64,000 bases of DNA from assembly GCF_014838715.1 (NCBI RefSeq), contig NZ_CP061947.1:4764001-4828000 (forward strand), in the 5' to 3' direction. Numbering within the stretch: position 1 is the stretch's first letter; each line of letters starts with the position of its first letter. The translations under genes and the position numbers were made by a program. Below are positions 23,736 to 32,796 of the stretch, in pieces. Source of the DNA: Algoriphagus sp. Y33 (lineage in GTDB: Bacteria > Bacteroidota > Bacteroidia > Cytophagales > Cyclobacteriaceae). Below the pieces are notes generated by a model that ran no database searches, was not told the DNA's origin, and was given only the letters and a program-made list of their open reading frames with translations.

Positions 23736-24740
23736 ATGTCAACAAGACACACTTTCTCCTGCATTGATGCCCATACTTGTGGCAATCCTGTGCGGGTAGT
23801 TTCGGGCGGAGTTCCCTTTTTACAGGGAAAAAACATGCTGGAAAAGCGCCAATACTTCTTGGACAATTTAGACTGGATTAGGACGGGATTGATGTTTGAG
23901 CCACGGGGTCACGATATGATGTCCGGCTCAATGCTTTTTCCCCCACATAATCCTGAGAATGATGTGGCGGTGCTGTTTATCGAAACCAGCGGATGCTTGG
24001 CTATGTGTGGACATGGGACGATTGGAACAGTAACCATAGCAATCGAGGAAGGATTGATATACCCAAAGGTTCCCGGAAAGCTGAGACTGGAGACGCCGGC
24101 CGGATTGGTTCTAGTGGAATACAAACAAGAAGGAAAAAAGGTGAAATCCGTAAAGCTGACGAATGTAAAAAGCTTTCTGGCTGAGGAAGGATTGGAAATA
24201 GAATCTGATGAATTGGGAAAACTGACAGTGGACGTGGCCTATGGTGGCAACTTCTATTGCATCGTTGACCCACAGGAAAATTTTCCAGGGTTAGAGCATT
24301 ATAAAGCTGAGCAATTAATTACCATGGCCCGTTCGCTTCGTCAAAAAATGAACGAGAAATATGAGTTTGTGCATCCTGAGCATCCTGAGATCAAAGGACT
24401 TTCACATGTACTTTGGACAGGTAAAACGCTTGATCCTACCAGCACTGCCAGAAATGCAGTATTCTATGGTGACAAGGCAATCGACCGGTCTCCCTGCGGA
24501 ACAGGAACTTCGGCCAGACTTGCACAGTGGTATGCCAAAGGGCTGTTGAAACCGGGAGAAGACTTCATCCATGAGAGCTTCATCGGGTCTAAATTCGTCG
24601 GCAGGATAGTAAAAGAAACAGAGATAGCCGGCAAACCTGCCATCATTCCAAGTATAGAAGGTTGGGCAAAAGTCTACGGCTACAATACAATAATTCTCGA
24701 CGACGACGATCCGTATGTGCATGGATTCCAAGTGATTTAA
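23736..24740 (+). CDS. 4-Hydroxyproline 2-epimerase (proline racemase family)
   Basis: 334 residues. Both catalytic cysteines of the proline racemase family are present: Cys91 in AMCGHGTIG and Cys254 in RSPCGTGTSA. The pair of Cys residues (rather than Thr for the second) marks a true epimerase/racemase and not a dehydratase. It converts trans-4-hydroxy-L-proline to cis-4-hydroxy-D-proline, the substrate of the oxidase encoded next. Preceded by a gap with repeat debris, so it may have its own promoter. Confidence 0.9.
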   Translation: MSTRHTFSCIDAHTCGNPVRVVSGGVPFLQGKNMLEKRQYFLDNLDWIRTGLMFEPRGHDMMSGSMLFPPHNPENDVAVLFIETSGCLAMCGHGTIGTVTIAIEEGLIYPKVPGKLRLETPAGLVLVEYKQEGKKVKSVKLTNVKSFLAEEGLEIESDELGKLTVDVAYGGNFYCIVDPQENFPGLEHYKAEQLITMARSLRQKMNEKYEFVHPEHPEIKGLSHVLWTGKTLDPTSTARNAVFYGDKAIDRSPCGTGTSARLAQWYAKGLLKPGEDFIHESFIGSKFVGRIVKETEIAGKPAIIPSIEGWAKVYGYNTIILDDDDPYVHGFQVI

Positions 24741-24760
24741 AAAGACTTTAGACACAAGAC

Positions 24761-24819
24761 ATAAGTATCAAGACTAAGTGCATTGTCTTGCATCTTGATA
24801 CTAGCTACTTGATACTTAT
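24761..24819. repeat. Inverted repeat just before the DadA-like gene
   Basis: ATAAGTATCAAG (24761-24772) and CTTGATACTTAT (24808-24819) are exact reverse complements; a partial third copy, TTGATACT, lies at 24795-24802. The repeat fills the 81-bp gap between the two genes and ends 2 bp before the ATG. Confidence 0.65.
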
Positions 24820-24821
24820 TC

Positions 24822-26069
24822 ATGAAACCAACCCTCATCATCGGCGGCGGAATAATCGGCCTGTTTTCCGCATATTTTCTTCAAAAAGAAGGGATAGAAG
24901 TTCAGGTAATCGATCAAGGCGATATGCAGATAAATTGCTCCACGGGCAATGCCGGCATGATTGTGCCCAGCCACATTATCCCCCTGGCAGCTCCCGGCAT
25001 GATCAGCAAAGGGATTTCTTGGATGTTTTCGTCCAAAAGTCCTTTTTACATCCATCCCCGATTGGATGCCAAGCTGTTGAAATGGTGCTACCAATTCTAT
25101 AAAGCCGCCACCCCTGCCCATGTGAAGCGAAGTGTGCCCGTATTGAAAAATCTGAGTTTGCTAAGTAAAGCTCTTTATACGGAATTCAGGGATGAGCATC
25201 CGGAATCTCTTATCACGCTTCAAGAAAAAGGACTGATGATGATCTATCAGACGGAGGCAGTGGAAAAGGAAGAAATCGAATTCGCTCATCTTGCTAATAC
25301 AAACGGCCTACAGGCGGATATTCTTACTCCCAATGATATCCGCACCTTCGAGCCAAATCTGGAAGTGAAAGCCCGTGGAGCGGTAAGATTCCCGGGAGAT
25401 GCGCACTTGGACCCGGGAAAACTATACGCTTTTCTGAAGAGCTACTTACTGGAAAAAGGAGTGAAATTCCATCCAAATACCCAAGTGACTGGCTTTGAGA
25501 AAAAAGGAAGCGTAGTAAATGCCGTAATCACGGACAAGCAGAAAATCGATGTGGACAAGGTCATTCTATGTGGAGGATCTTGGTCTGGGGAATTGGCTGA
25601 AATGCTGAATTTCTCACTTCCTATGATGGGGGGAAAGGGCTATTCATTTCTTCAGGAAAATAATCCTGAAATTATGCAATCCTCGATTCTGACAGAAATG
25701 AAGGTGGCCGTAAGCCCATATGGCCCGCAAATCCGCTTTGGAGGAACAATGGAAATTGCAGGGGTCAATCAAAGGGTAAATATTAATCGCGTAAAAGGGA
25801 TTTTCGAAGCTATCAACCGCTATTACCCGGAATTTGAAGCCAAATTCCCTGAAGAAAAAAACATCTGGAAAGGCTTGAGACCCTGCTCCCCAGATGGTCT
25901 TCCTTACATTGGATTTGCTCCCGGTTATTCCAATGTGTTGGTAAACAGCGGGCATTCCATGATGGGGATCAGTCTTGCTCCTGCCTCCGGCAAAATCATC
26001 AGTGAACTGCACCGGCAAAAAGACACTACATTGGAATTGACCGGATTTGAAGTAGGCCGATATAACTGA
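24822..26069 (+). CDS. FAD-dependent D-amino-acid oxidoreductase, probable D-hydroxyproline dehydrogenase
   Basis: 415 residues, DAO/DadA family. N-terminal Rossmann GGGIIG (8-13) for FAD; a second FAD contact in the C-terminal region, GLRPCSPDGLPYIG and SGHSMMGISLAPASG. It oxidises D-amino acids with transfer of electrons to the respiratory chain in its relatives. With the epimerase upstream, the likely substrate is cis-4-hydroxy-D-proline, giving pyrroline-4-hydroxy-2-carboxylate. Ends the hydroxyproline set; a strong terminator follows. Confidence 0.88.
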   Translation: MKPTLIIGGGIIGLFSAYFLQKEGIEVQVIDQGDMQINCSTGNAGMIVPSHIIPLAAPGMISKGISWMFSSKSPFYIHPRLDAKLLKWCYQFYKAATPAHVKRSVPVLKNLSLLSKALYTEFRDEHPESLITLQEKGLMMIYQTEAVEKEEIEFAHLANTNGLQADILTPNDIRTFEPNLEVKARGAVRFPGDAHLDPGKLYAFLKSYLLEKGVKFHPNTQVTGFEKKGSVVNAVITDKQKIDVDKVILCGGSWSGELAEMLNFSLPMMGGKGYSFLQENNPEIMQSSILTEMKVAVSPYGPQIRFGGTMEIAGVNQRVNINRVKGIFEAINRYYPEFEAKFPEEKNIWKGLRPCSPDGLPYIGFAPGYSNVLVNSGHSMMGISLAPASGKIISELHRQKDTTLELTGFEVGRYN

Positions 26070-26094
26070 GCATAAACTAGGACATCTGAAATTG

Positions 26095-26136
26095 AGTCCT
26101 TCGAGGTTTAGAAAACCTTGAAGGACTTATTTTTTT
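26095..26136 (+). terminator. Terminator of the hydroxyproline gene set
   Basis: 15-bp stem: 26095-26109 with 26113-26127, one G-U pair, 3-nt loop, followed by TATTTTTTT. Starts 25 bp after the oxidoreductase stop. Confidence 0.9.
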
Positions 26137-26261
26137 GTATAAATCCTAAACCATTTCATTAAATTGCTATTATGAAATCGAGCATGACTCAAAAGTCACA
26201 CACTGGAATAATTAATATATGCGAGATTCCATGTGGCCATTGAAAGTCAAATTATAAACAG

Positions 26262-26870
26262 ATGAAACCTGAAGATAAAGACACTGTACAAGAGCCATTT
26301 ACAGAATATGGGATGTATTCTTATGCGGACTATCTGACTTGGGAGATCGATGAAATGGTCGAGCTAATCAAGGGCAAAGTGTTTCGTTCTGCCGCAGCTG
26401 CCCCTAGAAGAAAGCATCAGGAAGTAGGCGGATTACTATATTCTAGATTTTTGATTCATCTGGAAGGAAAAAACTGCAAGGTATTTATCGCTCCGTTTGA
26501 TGTGAGGTTACCAATTAAATCCAAAAAGAACGAAGAGATATTCACAGTCGTTCAGCCGGATATCTGCGTAGTTTGTGACCGGTCCAAATTGGATGATGCC
26601 GGATGCGTCGGAGCACCGGATTTAATAGTAGAAGTGCTTTCTCCCGGGAACAATAAGAAGGAATTAAGGAACAAATATGAAGTTTATGAAGAGTCCGGAG
26701 TAACCGAATATTGGGTAATTCACCCGGATGAGGAAACGTTGGTTATCAATAAACTGATAGATGGCAACTATGTTCCCTCCCGGCTTTTCACACACGGTGA
26801 CATTGTAAAGTCAGATTGTATCGCCGGTTTTGAGATTGATCTGGAAGAATTTTTTGAGAAAATAGATTGA
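26262..26870 (+). CDS. Uma2-family protein (DUF820, PD-(D/E)XK nuclease fold)
   Basis: 202 residues. Family marks: YADYLTWEIDEMVELIKGKVF, then VVQPDICVVCD (first acidic metal ligand), GAPDLIVEVLSP (D...E.E core) and the C-terminal FEIDLEEFF. Uma2 proteins have a restriction-endonuclease-like fold and are often found in large copy numbers in cyanobacteria and Bacteroidota; their biological target is unknown. No partner gene is seen. Separated by terminators on both sides. Confidence 0.88.
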   Translation: MKPEDKDTVQEPFTEYGMYSYADYLTWEIDEMVELIKGKVFRSAAAAPRRKHQEVGGLLYSRFLIHLEGKNCKVFIAPFDVRLPIKSKKNEEIFTVVQPDICVVCDRSKLDDAGCVGAPDLIVEVLSPGNNKKELRNKYEVYEESGVTEYWVIHPDEETLVINKLIDGNYVPSRLFTHGDIVKSDCIAGFEIDLEEFFEKID

Positions 26871-26920
26871 GTGCAGTTCCATAGTGTTGGTTCTAAGCAG
26901 AAAACAAATCAATCCAGAGA

Positions 26921-26951
26921 TAAAAAAATCCCGCTTCAGGAGAAGCAGGAT
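26921..26951 (-). terminator. Terminator of the arginine operon
   Basis: ATCCCGCTTC (26928-26937) pairs with GAAGCAGGAT (26942-26951), one mismatch; on the minus strand it is followed by a T-run (A-run 26922-26928). It lies 27 bp after the argJ stop and could also serve the convergent Uma2 gene. Confidence 0.8.
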
Positions 26952-26978
26952 AACAGTTCGGCACAAAATCCCAATCGG

Positions 26979-28190
26979 CTAAGTCGTATAGACCGAATTG
27001 AACATCACATAATCCGTAGTTAGATCCGATCCCCAACCTACGCCTTCTTCATCTCCTGTATTGAGTTCGAGTTTTACCCTGATATGGGATTCTCGAAGTA
27101 ATTTTTTCATGTAAGACTTCTCGAATTCCACCGGATTTCCTTTTTCTAAAACCTGAACAAGATGTTTCTGATCCCCAATAAAAAGGTTGACTTTCTTATA
27201 ATTAAAAGAAACCCCTGCATTACCTGCCGCAGCGATAATCCGTCCCCAATTTGGATCACGGCCAAACATAGCTGTTTTCACTAGTGTAGAATCCGAAATC
27301 GCACGGATAAGTGTTCTTGCAATGGCCTCCGTCCTCGCATTGGTTACTCTGTATTCTATAAACTTTGACGCCCCTTCGCCATCCGACACAATCAGTTTAG
27401 CCAAATGAGTCAATAGCTCAAGTAGTTTTTCTAAAAAAACCTCATAGCCTGGATCTTCCTTACTTGATATTTTTCGATTTCCTGCCAATCCATTGGCCAA
27501 TACAGCCACCATATCATTGGTAGAAGTATCTCCATCCACAGTAATCATATTGAACGATCGATCCACACAGTAAGTCACCGCCTCTTGAAGGAGTTTCTCG
27601 TCAATGTTAAAATCCGTCACTACAAAAGCCAGCATAGTCGCCATATTAGGATGAATCATCCCAGAACCTTTGGCTACGCCCCCCATATTGATCATCGCTC
27701 CGTCATGCTCAAAGTCGATAAAACCTTCCTTAGCAAAGGTATCTGTCGTCAAAATAGCATTCGCGACAAATGAGCCTGCCTTCAACTCATTACTAAGCTT
27801 GGGAATATTGACCTTCAGACCTTCTACTACGTCCTCAGTAGGAAATTCCACTCCAATTATGCCTGTAGATGCTACGATCACGTCGTCTTCCGAAATCCCC
27901 AAAGCCTTGGCAGTAGTACGAACCATCGCTTCTGCGCCTTCACGACCCTGATCTCCTGTGCATGCGTTAGCATTACCCGCATTACAGATAATAACCTGAG
28001 CTCTATTGTTGGCCAGATGCTTTTCGGTGATTTTAATAGGCTCGGCACGCACTTTATTTTGGGTCAAAGTTCCCGCAGCTGCAGCCGGAACTTCAGAATA
28101 TATGATAGCCAAATCCCTTTTCATGGATTTCACTCCAGTGTGAGCCCCCCAGCATTTAATGCCACGTACATTGGTAATATTTTTAATCAT
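26979..28190 (-). CDS. argJ: Bifunctional glutamate N-acetyltransferase / ornithine acetyltransferase
   Basis: 403 residues. Cleavage and catalytic site Thr185 in PNMATMLAF, where the precursor cuts itself into alpha and beta chains. Other family marks: GGVAKGSGMIHPN and DGDTSTNDMVAVLANG. It recycles the acetyl group from N-acetylornithine to glutamate, so this organism uses the cyclic arginine pathway. Last gene of the operon argB-argD-argC-argJ, 11 bp after argC. Confidence 0.95.
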   Translation of the reverse strand: MIKNITNVRGIKCWGAHTGVKSMKRDLAIIYSEVPAAAAGTLTQNKVRAEPIKITEKHLANNRAQVIICNAGNANACTGDQGREGAEAMVRTTAKALGISEDDVIVASTGIIGVEFPTEDVVEGLKVNIPKLSNELKAGSFVANAILTTDTFAKEGFIDFEHDGAMINMGGVAKGSGMIHPNMATMLAFVVTDFNIDEKLLQEAVTYCVDRSFNMITVDGDTSTNDMVAVLANGLAGNRKISSKEDPGYEVFLEKLLELLTHLAKLIVSDGEGASKFIEYRVTNARTEAIARTLIRAISDSTLVKTAMFGRDPNWGRIIAAAGNAGVSFNYKKVNLFIGDQKHLVQVLEKGNPVEFEKSYMKKLLRESHIRVKLELNTGDEEGVGWGSDLTTDYVMFNSVYTT

Positions 28191-28201
28191 CTTTTTCTTT
28201 A

Positions 28202-29245
28202 TTAAGGTTTTAACGGCACTTGATTCAATCCTTCTGACTCCGCCAAACCAAACATTAAATTCATATTATGGACCGCTTGGCTGGCGGCGCCTTTCAGCAA
28301 GTTATCAATGACAGAAATCACAATTACCCGTTCTGTTCTTTCATCCCACACAGGGAAAACATCGCAAAAATGACTTCCTCTCACATCTTTGATTCCAGGA
28401 GCTTGATTTCTCAATCTTACAAAAGGTTTGTCTTGATAAAAGTCCCTATAAATTTCCGTCAACTTCTCTTGATTCATATCTCCTGTGACTTTGGCATAAG
28501 CTGTCACCAAAATACCCCTATCTACCGGAAGTAGATGGGGGGTAAATTGGACTGCCGTCTGATGTCCTGCCAACGCACCCAATTGCTCCTCTATCTCAAT
28601 GGTATGCCGATGCCCTGCAATTCCATATGCCTTGAAATTCTCATTCACGCTGGAAAAATGAGTTGTCGCACTCGCCTTCACGCCTGCTCCCGTAAGGCCT
28701 GACTTCGCATCTATGATGAGCGATTTTTCCCGTACCAATCGCTTCGCAAAAAGCGGAGCCATGCTAAGTATAGACGCTGTAGGATAGCAACCCGGATTAG
28801 CAACCAGATTGGCTCCTTTGATCTGCTCCGCAAAAAGCTCAGGCAAACCATATACCGCAGCATCAAATCCTTCCGGATAGCTATGTTTTTTGTCATACCA
28901 TTGTTCATAGACTTCTTTGCCGGAAAGCCTAAAATCTCCTGAAAGGTCAATGATCTTTGCGCCGGAATCTTTCCATTTGGCTACAAAATCCATGGAAACC
29001 CCATGTGGTAAGGCCAAGAAAATCACATCCGGATTACTATTCCCAACCTCATCTGCACTTACCAAAGGAATGTCCAATCGATTGAAAAACTGTGGATGCA
29101 AATCCGAGAAAGGCTTACCCACATGCGATTCAGAAGTGATTATTTCTATAGTAACTTCACTGTGATTGAGAAGTAATCTCGCTAACTCAGATCCTGTAAA
29201 TCCGGATGCTCCTACTATGGCCGCTTTTAATTTCTGATTGCTCAT
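28202..29245 (-). CDS. argC: N-acetyl-gamma-glutamyl-phosphate reductase
   Basis: 347 residues. N-terminal NADP fold with AAIVGASGFTGSELARLL, then LALPHGVSM and LSGDFRL. Catalytic Cys153 in VANPGCYPTAS. It reduces N-acetylglutamyl phosphate to the semialdehyde. Located between argD (1-bp gap) and argJ, so tightly coupled. Confidence 0.96.
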   Translation of the reverse strand: MSNQKLKAAIVGASGFTGSELARLLLNHSEVTIEIITSESHVGKPFSDLHPQFFNRLDIPLVSADEVGNSNPDVIFLALPHGVSMDFVAKWKDSGAKIIDLSGDFRLSGKEVYEQWYDKKHSYPEGFDAAVYGLPELFAEQIKGANLVANPGCYPTASILSMAPLFAKRLVREKSLIIDAKSGLTGAGVKASATTHFSSVNENFKAYGIAGHRHTIEIEEQLGALAGHQTAVQFTPHLLPVDRGILVTAYAKVTGDMNQEKLTEIYRDFYQDKPFVRLRNQAPGIKDVRGSHFCDVFPVWDERTERVIVISVIDNLLKGAASQAVHNMNLMFGLAESEGLNQVPLKP

Positions 29246-29246
29246 A

Positions 29247-30440
29247 TTAGGCAGTAACTGCGGTTTCTGTTAAGATTTCGTCCAATTTTTCAAGAAAAAT
29301 ATTCAGCTCATCTCTGCTGATATTAAGGGCTGGCACAAGTCTCAAAATATTTCCGGCAGTCGCATTGGCAACGATTCCTTCTTCGAGCAATTTCAATACA
29401 ACCGGCTTGGCTTCAGATTTCATTTTTATTCCAAGCATCAACCCTACGCCCCTAACGGATTCAAGCTCATCATGCTTTGTAATTAATTCATCCAATTTTC
29501 CTCTCAGCCATTCGCCCGTTTCTGTCGCCCGCTTGCAAAGCTGCTCTTCATTGATCACCTCAATAGTTGCTATCGCCGAAGCCGCCACCAATGGATTGCC
29601 TCCAAAAGTAGTCCCGTGATCCCCAAACTCTATAGCACTTGCCACTTTCTCATTGCAAAGCACAGCCCCAATCGGCGCACCGCCACCCAACCCCTTGGCC
29701 AACGTCATGATATCTGGCTGTACTCCAAAAAGGTCTTTTGCAAACCATTTCCCGGTTCTACCGATTCCGCACTGGATTTCATCAAAAATCAATAAAACCC
29801 CTTTCTCATCACAAAGCTTTCTCAATCCTTCCAAATAAGCTTTTTCCGCAGGAACAACGCCCCCTTCTCCCTGAATCGGCTCCACAATAACGCCTGCTGT
29901 ATCCTCGTCTATTGCAGCTTCAACAGCCGCAAGATCATTAAATGATACTTGGGCAAACCCGGTGGGGATAGGCCCAAAGCCCTGCTGATATTTCTCTTGG
30001 CCCGTAGCAATAGTCGCTAAAGTCCTTCCATGAAAGGAATTATGCATGGAAATGATTTTTCCACCCCTGTCGTGCTTATGCGCATACCTCCTTGCAATTT
30101 TGATTGCCCCCTCCACTGACTCTGCTCCACTATTTGTAAGAAAAACGCGATCCAACCCTGAGATTTTCACGAGTAATTCACTCAATGCAACCTGCTGAGG
30201 ACTTACGAAGAAGTTGGAAACATGCATCAACTGAGCTGCCTGCTCCTGAATCGCTTTTACGACTTTCGGATGGCAATGCCCCACATTGGTAACAGCGATA
30301 CCGGCCAACAAATCAATGTATTCTTTCCCATCTGCATCCCAGAGTCTACTCCCTTTTCCTTTTATAAAAGCTAAAGGAAAGCGATTGAATGTGGGTAAAT
30401 AATTCTCTTTGTCTTTTGTATATAAATCTTGGTTAGTCAT
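29247..30440 (-). CDS. argD: Acetylornithine aminotransferase
   Basis: 397 residues, class-III PLP aminotransferase. Pyridoxal-binding Lys249 in TLAKGLGGGAPIGA; FDEIQCGIGRTG and NSFHGRTLATIATG are conserved. It transfers an amino group to N-acetylglutamate semialdehyde, yielding acetylornithine. The family also includes succinylornithine aminotransferases, but the position inside the arg operon settles the role. Starts 6 bp after the argB stop. Confidence 0.94.
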   Translation of the reverse strand: MTNQDLYTKDKENYLPTFNRFPLAFIKGKGSRLWDADGKEYIDLLAGIAVTNVGHCHPKVVKAIQEQAAQLMHVSNFFVSPQQVALSELLVKISGLDRVFLTNSGAESVEGAIKIARRYAHKHDRGGKIISMHNSFHGRTLATIATGQEKYQQGFGPIPTGFAQVSFNDLAAVEAAIDEDTAGVIVEPIQGEGGVVPAEKAYLEGLRKLCDEKGVLLIFDEIQCGIGRTGKWFAKDLFGVQPDIMTLAKGLGGGAPIGAVLCNEKVASAIEFGDHGTTFGGNPLVAASAIATIEVINEEQLCKRATETGEWLRGKLDELITKHDELESVRGVGLMLGIKMKSEAKPVVLKLLEEGIVANATAGNILRLVPALNISRDELNIFLEKLDEILTETAVTA

Positions 30441-30446
30441 AGTCTT

Positions 30447-31259
30447 TTATAGTGTCAAAGTAGTTCCAATTTTCTCCCTGTCAATTACATAATCCGAGAT
30501 CTGCTTAGGTTTGGTGCCATTTAGAATAATTGCTTTTTTCACCCCTTCTTGCAAAGCCAGCATACAGGATTGAATTTTTGGGATCATTCCTCCTTGGATG
30601 GTAGTTCCCATATGGGCCTTCACGGTAGTTTCATTAAGTTGATCGATGATTGAAGCCGGATCCGGGTAATTGAGAAACAGTCCATCTACATCCGTCAGAA
30701 CAATAAGTTGATCGGCATTCACAGCAGCAGCCAGTTTTCCCGCAAACGTATCCGCATTGATATTGTAGGACGTGCCATCCGCCCCATCAGCCAGACAGGC
30801 CACCACAGGCACATAACCTGATTTGCAAAGCAGATTGATCAGGCTATTGTCGATGTCGGTGATTTCACCCACCATGCCTAAATCCACCCTACTACCGTCG
30901 GCTGAGGTGTGGAGATATTTTTTAGCCCGGACCATTCCCGCATCCTTGCCGGAAAGACCGATGGCTTTCAGTTTATTTTGATTGAGCGTGGAGATCAAGT
31001 CTGCATTGACTTCTCCTATCAGGGCTTTTTGAATTTCTGCAAAAGCTATAGCCTCCGTGACCCTAAGACCATCTACAAAATGTGATTTGATGGCGGCCTT
31101 TTCCAGTGCTTTATTGATAAATGGCCCCCCCCCGTGTACCATGATTACTTCATATCCTGCTTCTTGAAGTTTAAAAATCTGCGCAGCAATTTCCTGCTGC
31201 AACTGGGGGTTTATCATCGCATTCCCACCATATTTGATGAGAATTCTTTGCTTAGACAT
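30447..31259 (-). CDS. argB: Acetylglutamate kinase
   Basis: 270 residues, amino-acid kinase fold. RILIKYGGNAM at the N-terminus binds ATP phosphates; VMVHGGGPFINKALE is the substrate/phosphate loop; FVDGLRVTEA and NINADTFAGKLAAAVNADQL follow. It phosphorylates N-acetylglutamate. First gene of the arg operon; the promoter should lie just upstream in 31260-31607, though no clear TAnnTTTG box was identified. Confidence 0.94.
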   Translation of the reverse strand: MSKQRILIKYGGNAMINPQLQQEIAAQIFKLQEAGYEVIMVHGGGPFINKALEKAAIKSHFVDGLRVTEAIAFAEIQKALIGEVNADLISTLNQNKLKAIGLSGKDAGMVRAKKYLHTSADGSRVDLGMVGEITDIDNSLINLLCKSGYVPVVACLADGADGTSYNINADTFAGKLAAAVNADQLIVLTDVDGLFLNYPDPASIIDQLNETTVKAHMGTTIQGGMIPKIQSCMLALQEGVKKAIILNGTKPKQISDYVIDREKIGTTLTL

Positions 31260-31607
31260 TTCTACTTTTTTTATATTAAATTGACTTTTTCCAAATCCGG
31301 CTCCCCCTTATGGCTAGACAGTATTGGAAACAAATCAGAATTGAATTTCAGTTTTTAAGTGTTGAGAACTTGACATATACAGGTTTAACTTACTTAACCC
31401 GTTATTATCAAACAACCTTCGTACCGAAAGAGAATATTCTTCAGAATACTGCGATGTTATTGGAATAGTGAAACAAAAAACTCTTAAAAGCCAAACGAAA
31501 AATACTTACCCGACTTGGCAAGGTGACAGCCTGTCAGTAAACCCCACTAAAACACCGACCCAAATCTCCCTACTATAGTCTCCTTAATGAACTCATTTTT
31601 GGGTAAA
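31260..31607. other. 348-bp intergenic region upstream of the arginine operon
   Basis: Presumed site of the arg promoter, but no clear box or ARG-type operator seen. TGACA-GCC-TGTCA at 31524-31536 is a short palindrome of the dispersed GC-rich class. No gene visible. Confidence 0.4.
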
Positions 31608-32762
31608 TTAAAGATGATACCCTAACATCCCCTCAAAGTTTTTGGGAGTAAGTACTTCTAGCTTAGACTCAGGGTATGCATCAGTAAACGTTGTGGAAAA
31701 CCTGACTTTCGATTTATCACTCCACTTGCATTCTATTGCAATCATTTGTCCTTCCACCTCTTCAATAAAATCTATTTCCTGCTGAGCTGTAGTTCTCCAG
31801 AAATAGTACTTAGCATCCACATTTTTATAGGCTTGGTATTTCATGCGTTCCACGAGAAAATAATTCTCCCAAAGTGCCCCAGAATCAGTCCTGTTGATCA
31901 GTTGGTTGAAATTGCCTAGAATCGCATTCCTAATTCCACAGTCATAGAAATAAATCTTTTTTCCTTTCTTCAATTCAGTCCTCACGTTTCTATTGTACGC
32001 GGGAACTCTAAAGATCACAAAGGCTTTTTCCAGTAGGTCAATATATTTTTCTACTGTAACCTTATCCGCGCCTACTATTTGGGCAAGTTCATGGTAATTA
32101 ACTCCACTGCCCAACTGAAGAGCTAGAGCTTTGAGCAATTTCTCCAACAAGACAGGTTTTTTAATTTGCTCCAGCATTAGCAGATCTTTGTAAAGATAAC
32201 TTCCTGTCAGAAGCTTCAAAAGCTCCTTTTCTTCTCCCGGATTTGTTACGATTTCAGGATAGCATCCATAAATCATCCTATGCTCAATCATGCGTTTTTC
32301 TGCCAGCAAACCATGATGATTAACCATTTCCCCAAAACTCAAAGGGTATAGGAAAAATTCAAATTTACGTCCAGTCAAGGGCTCGTTAGAAAGATTTGCC
32401 AAATCAAAAGCAGACGATCCCGTCGCAACAACTTGGATATCTTTCAACTGATCTACGATTATTTTCAATGTCAGCCCAATTCCGGGGATTCGTTGAGCTT
32501 CATCAATAAAAAGTATTTTATTATCTCCAAGAATGCTCTTAAGCCGAGCCGCAGAGACATCAGTAAGTTCGGACCGGACATCAGCCTCATCCCCATTCAT
32601 ATATAAGCGTGGATCTGCTATTTCCGCAAGCATGGTTTCACATAGAGTGCTTTCACCAACTTGCCGTGGCCCTAAGAGCAATATCGCCTTATTCCGAAAT
32701 AAACGTTCCTTGATTGATGGTATTATAGTCCTTACGATTGGGGCTGATGACATATCAAGCAA
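31608..32762 (-). CDS. AAA_14/DUF4143 ATPase with altered Walker A
   Basis: 384 residues. N-terminal AAA_14 domain (about 15-175) with GPRQVGEST at 31-39: the invariant Walker A lysine is Glu37 here. Walker B ILFIDEAQ and the sensor VVATGSSAFDL are intact. The C-terminal DUF4143 domain (about 190-380) ends with EIDFIEEVEGQMIAIECKWS, a nuclease-like strand pattern. The family is common in Bacteroidota as single, often toxin-like or mobile genes of unknown function. A Lys-to-Glu change in Walker A would be expected to abolish normal ATP hydrolysis, so the protein may be inactive or work in another way. Confidence 0.88.
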   Translation of the reverse strand: MLDMSSAPIVRTIIPSIKERLFRNKAILLLGPRQVGESTLCETMLAEIADPRLYMNGDEADVRSELTDVSAARLKSILGDNKILFIDEAQRIPGIGLTLKIIVDQLKDIQVVATGSSAFDLANLSNEPLTGRKFEFFLYPLSFGEMVNHHGLLAEKRMIEHRMIYGCYPEIVTNPGEEKELLKLLTGSYLYKDLLMLEQIKKPVLLEKLLKALALQLGSGVNYHELAQIVGADKVTVEKYIDLLEKAFVIFRVPAYNRNVRTELKKGKKIYFYDCGIRNAILGNFNQLINRTDSGALWENYFLVERMKYQAYKNVDAKYYFWRTTAQQEIDFIEEVEGQMIAIECKWSDKSKVRFSTTFTDAYPESKLEVLTPKNFEGMLGYHL

Positions 32763-32796
32763 AGTGTAATCACAAATTTAATATCATTTTTGTGAT

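Noticed and set aside
26262..26870. Uma2 protein as part of a defence system
   Set aside because: It stands alone between terminators and no partner gene of a known defence system lies near.
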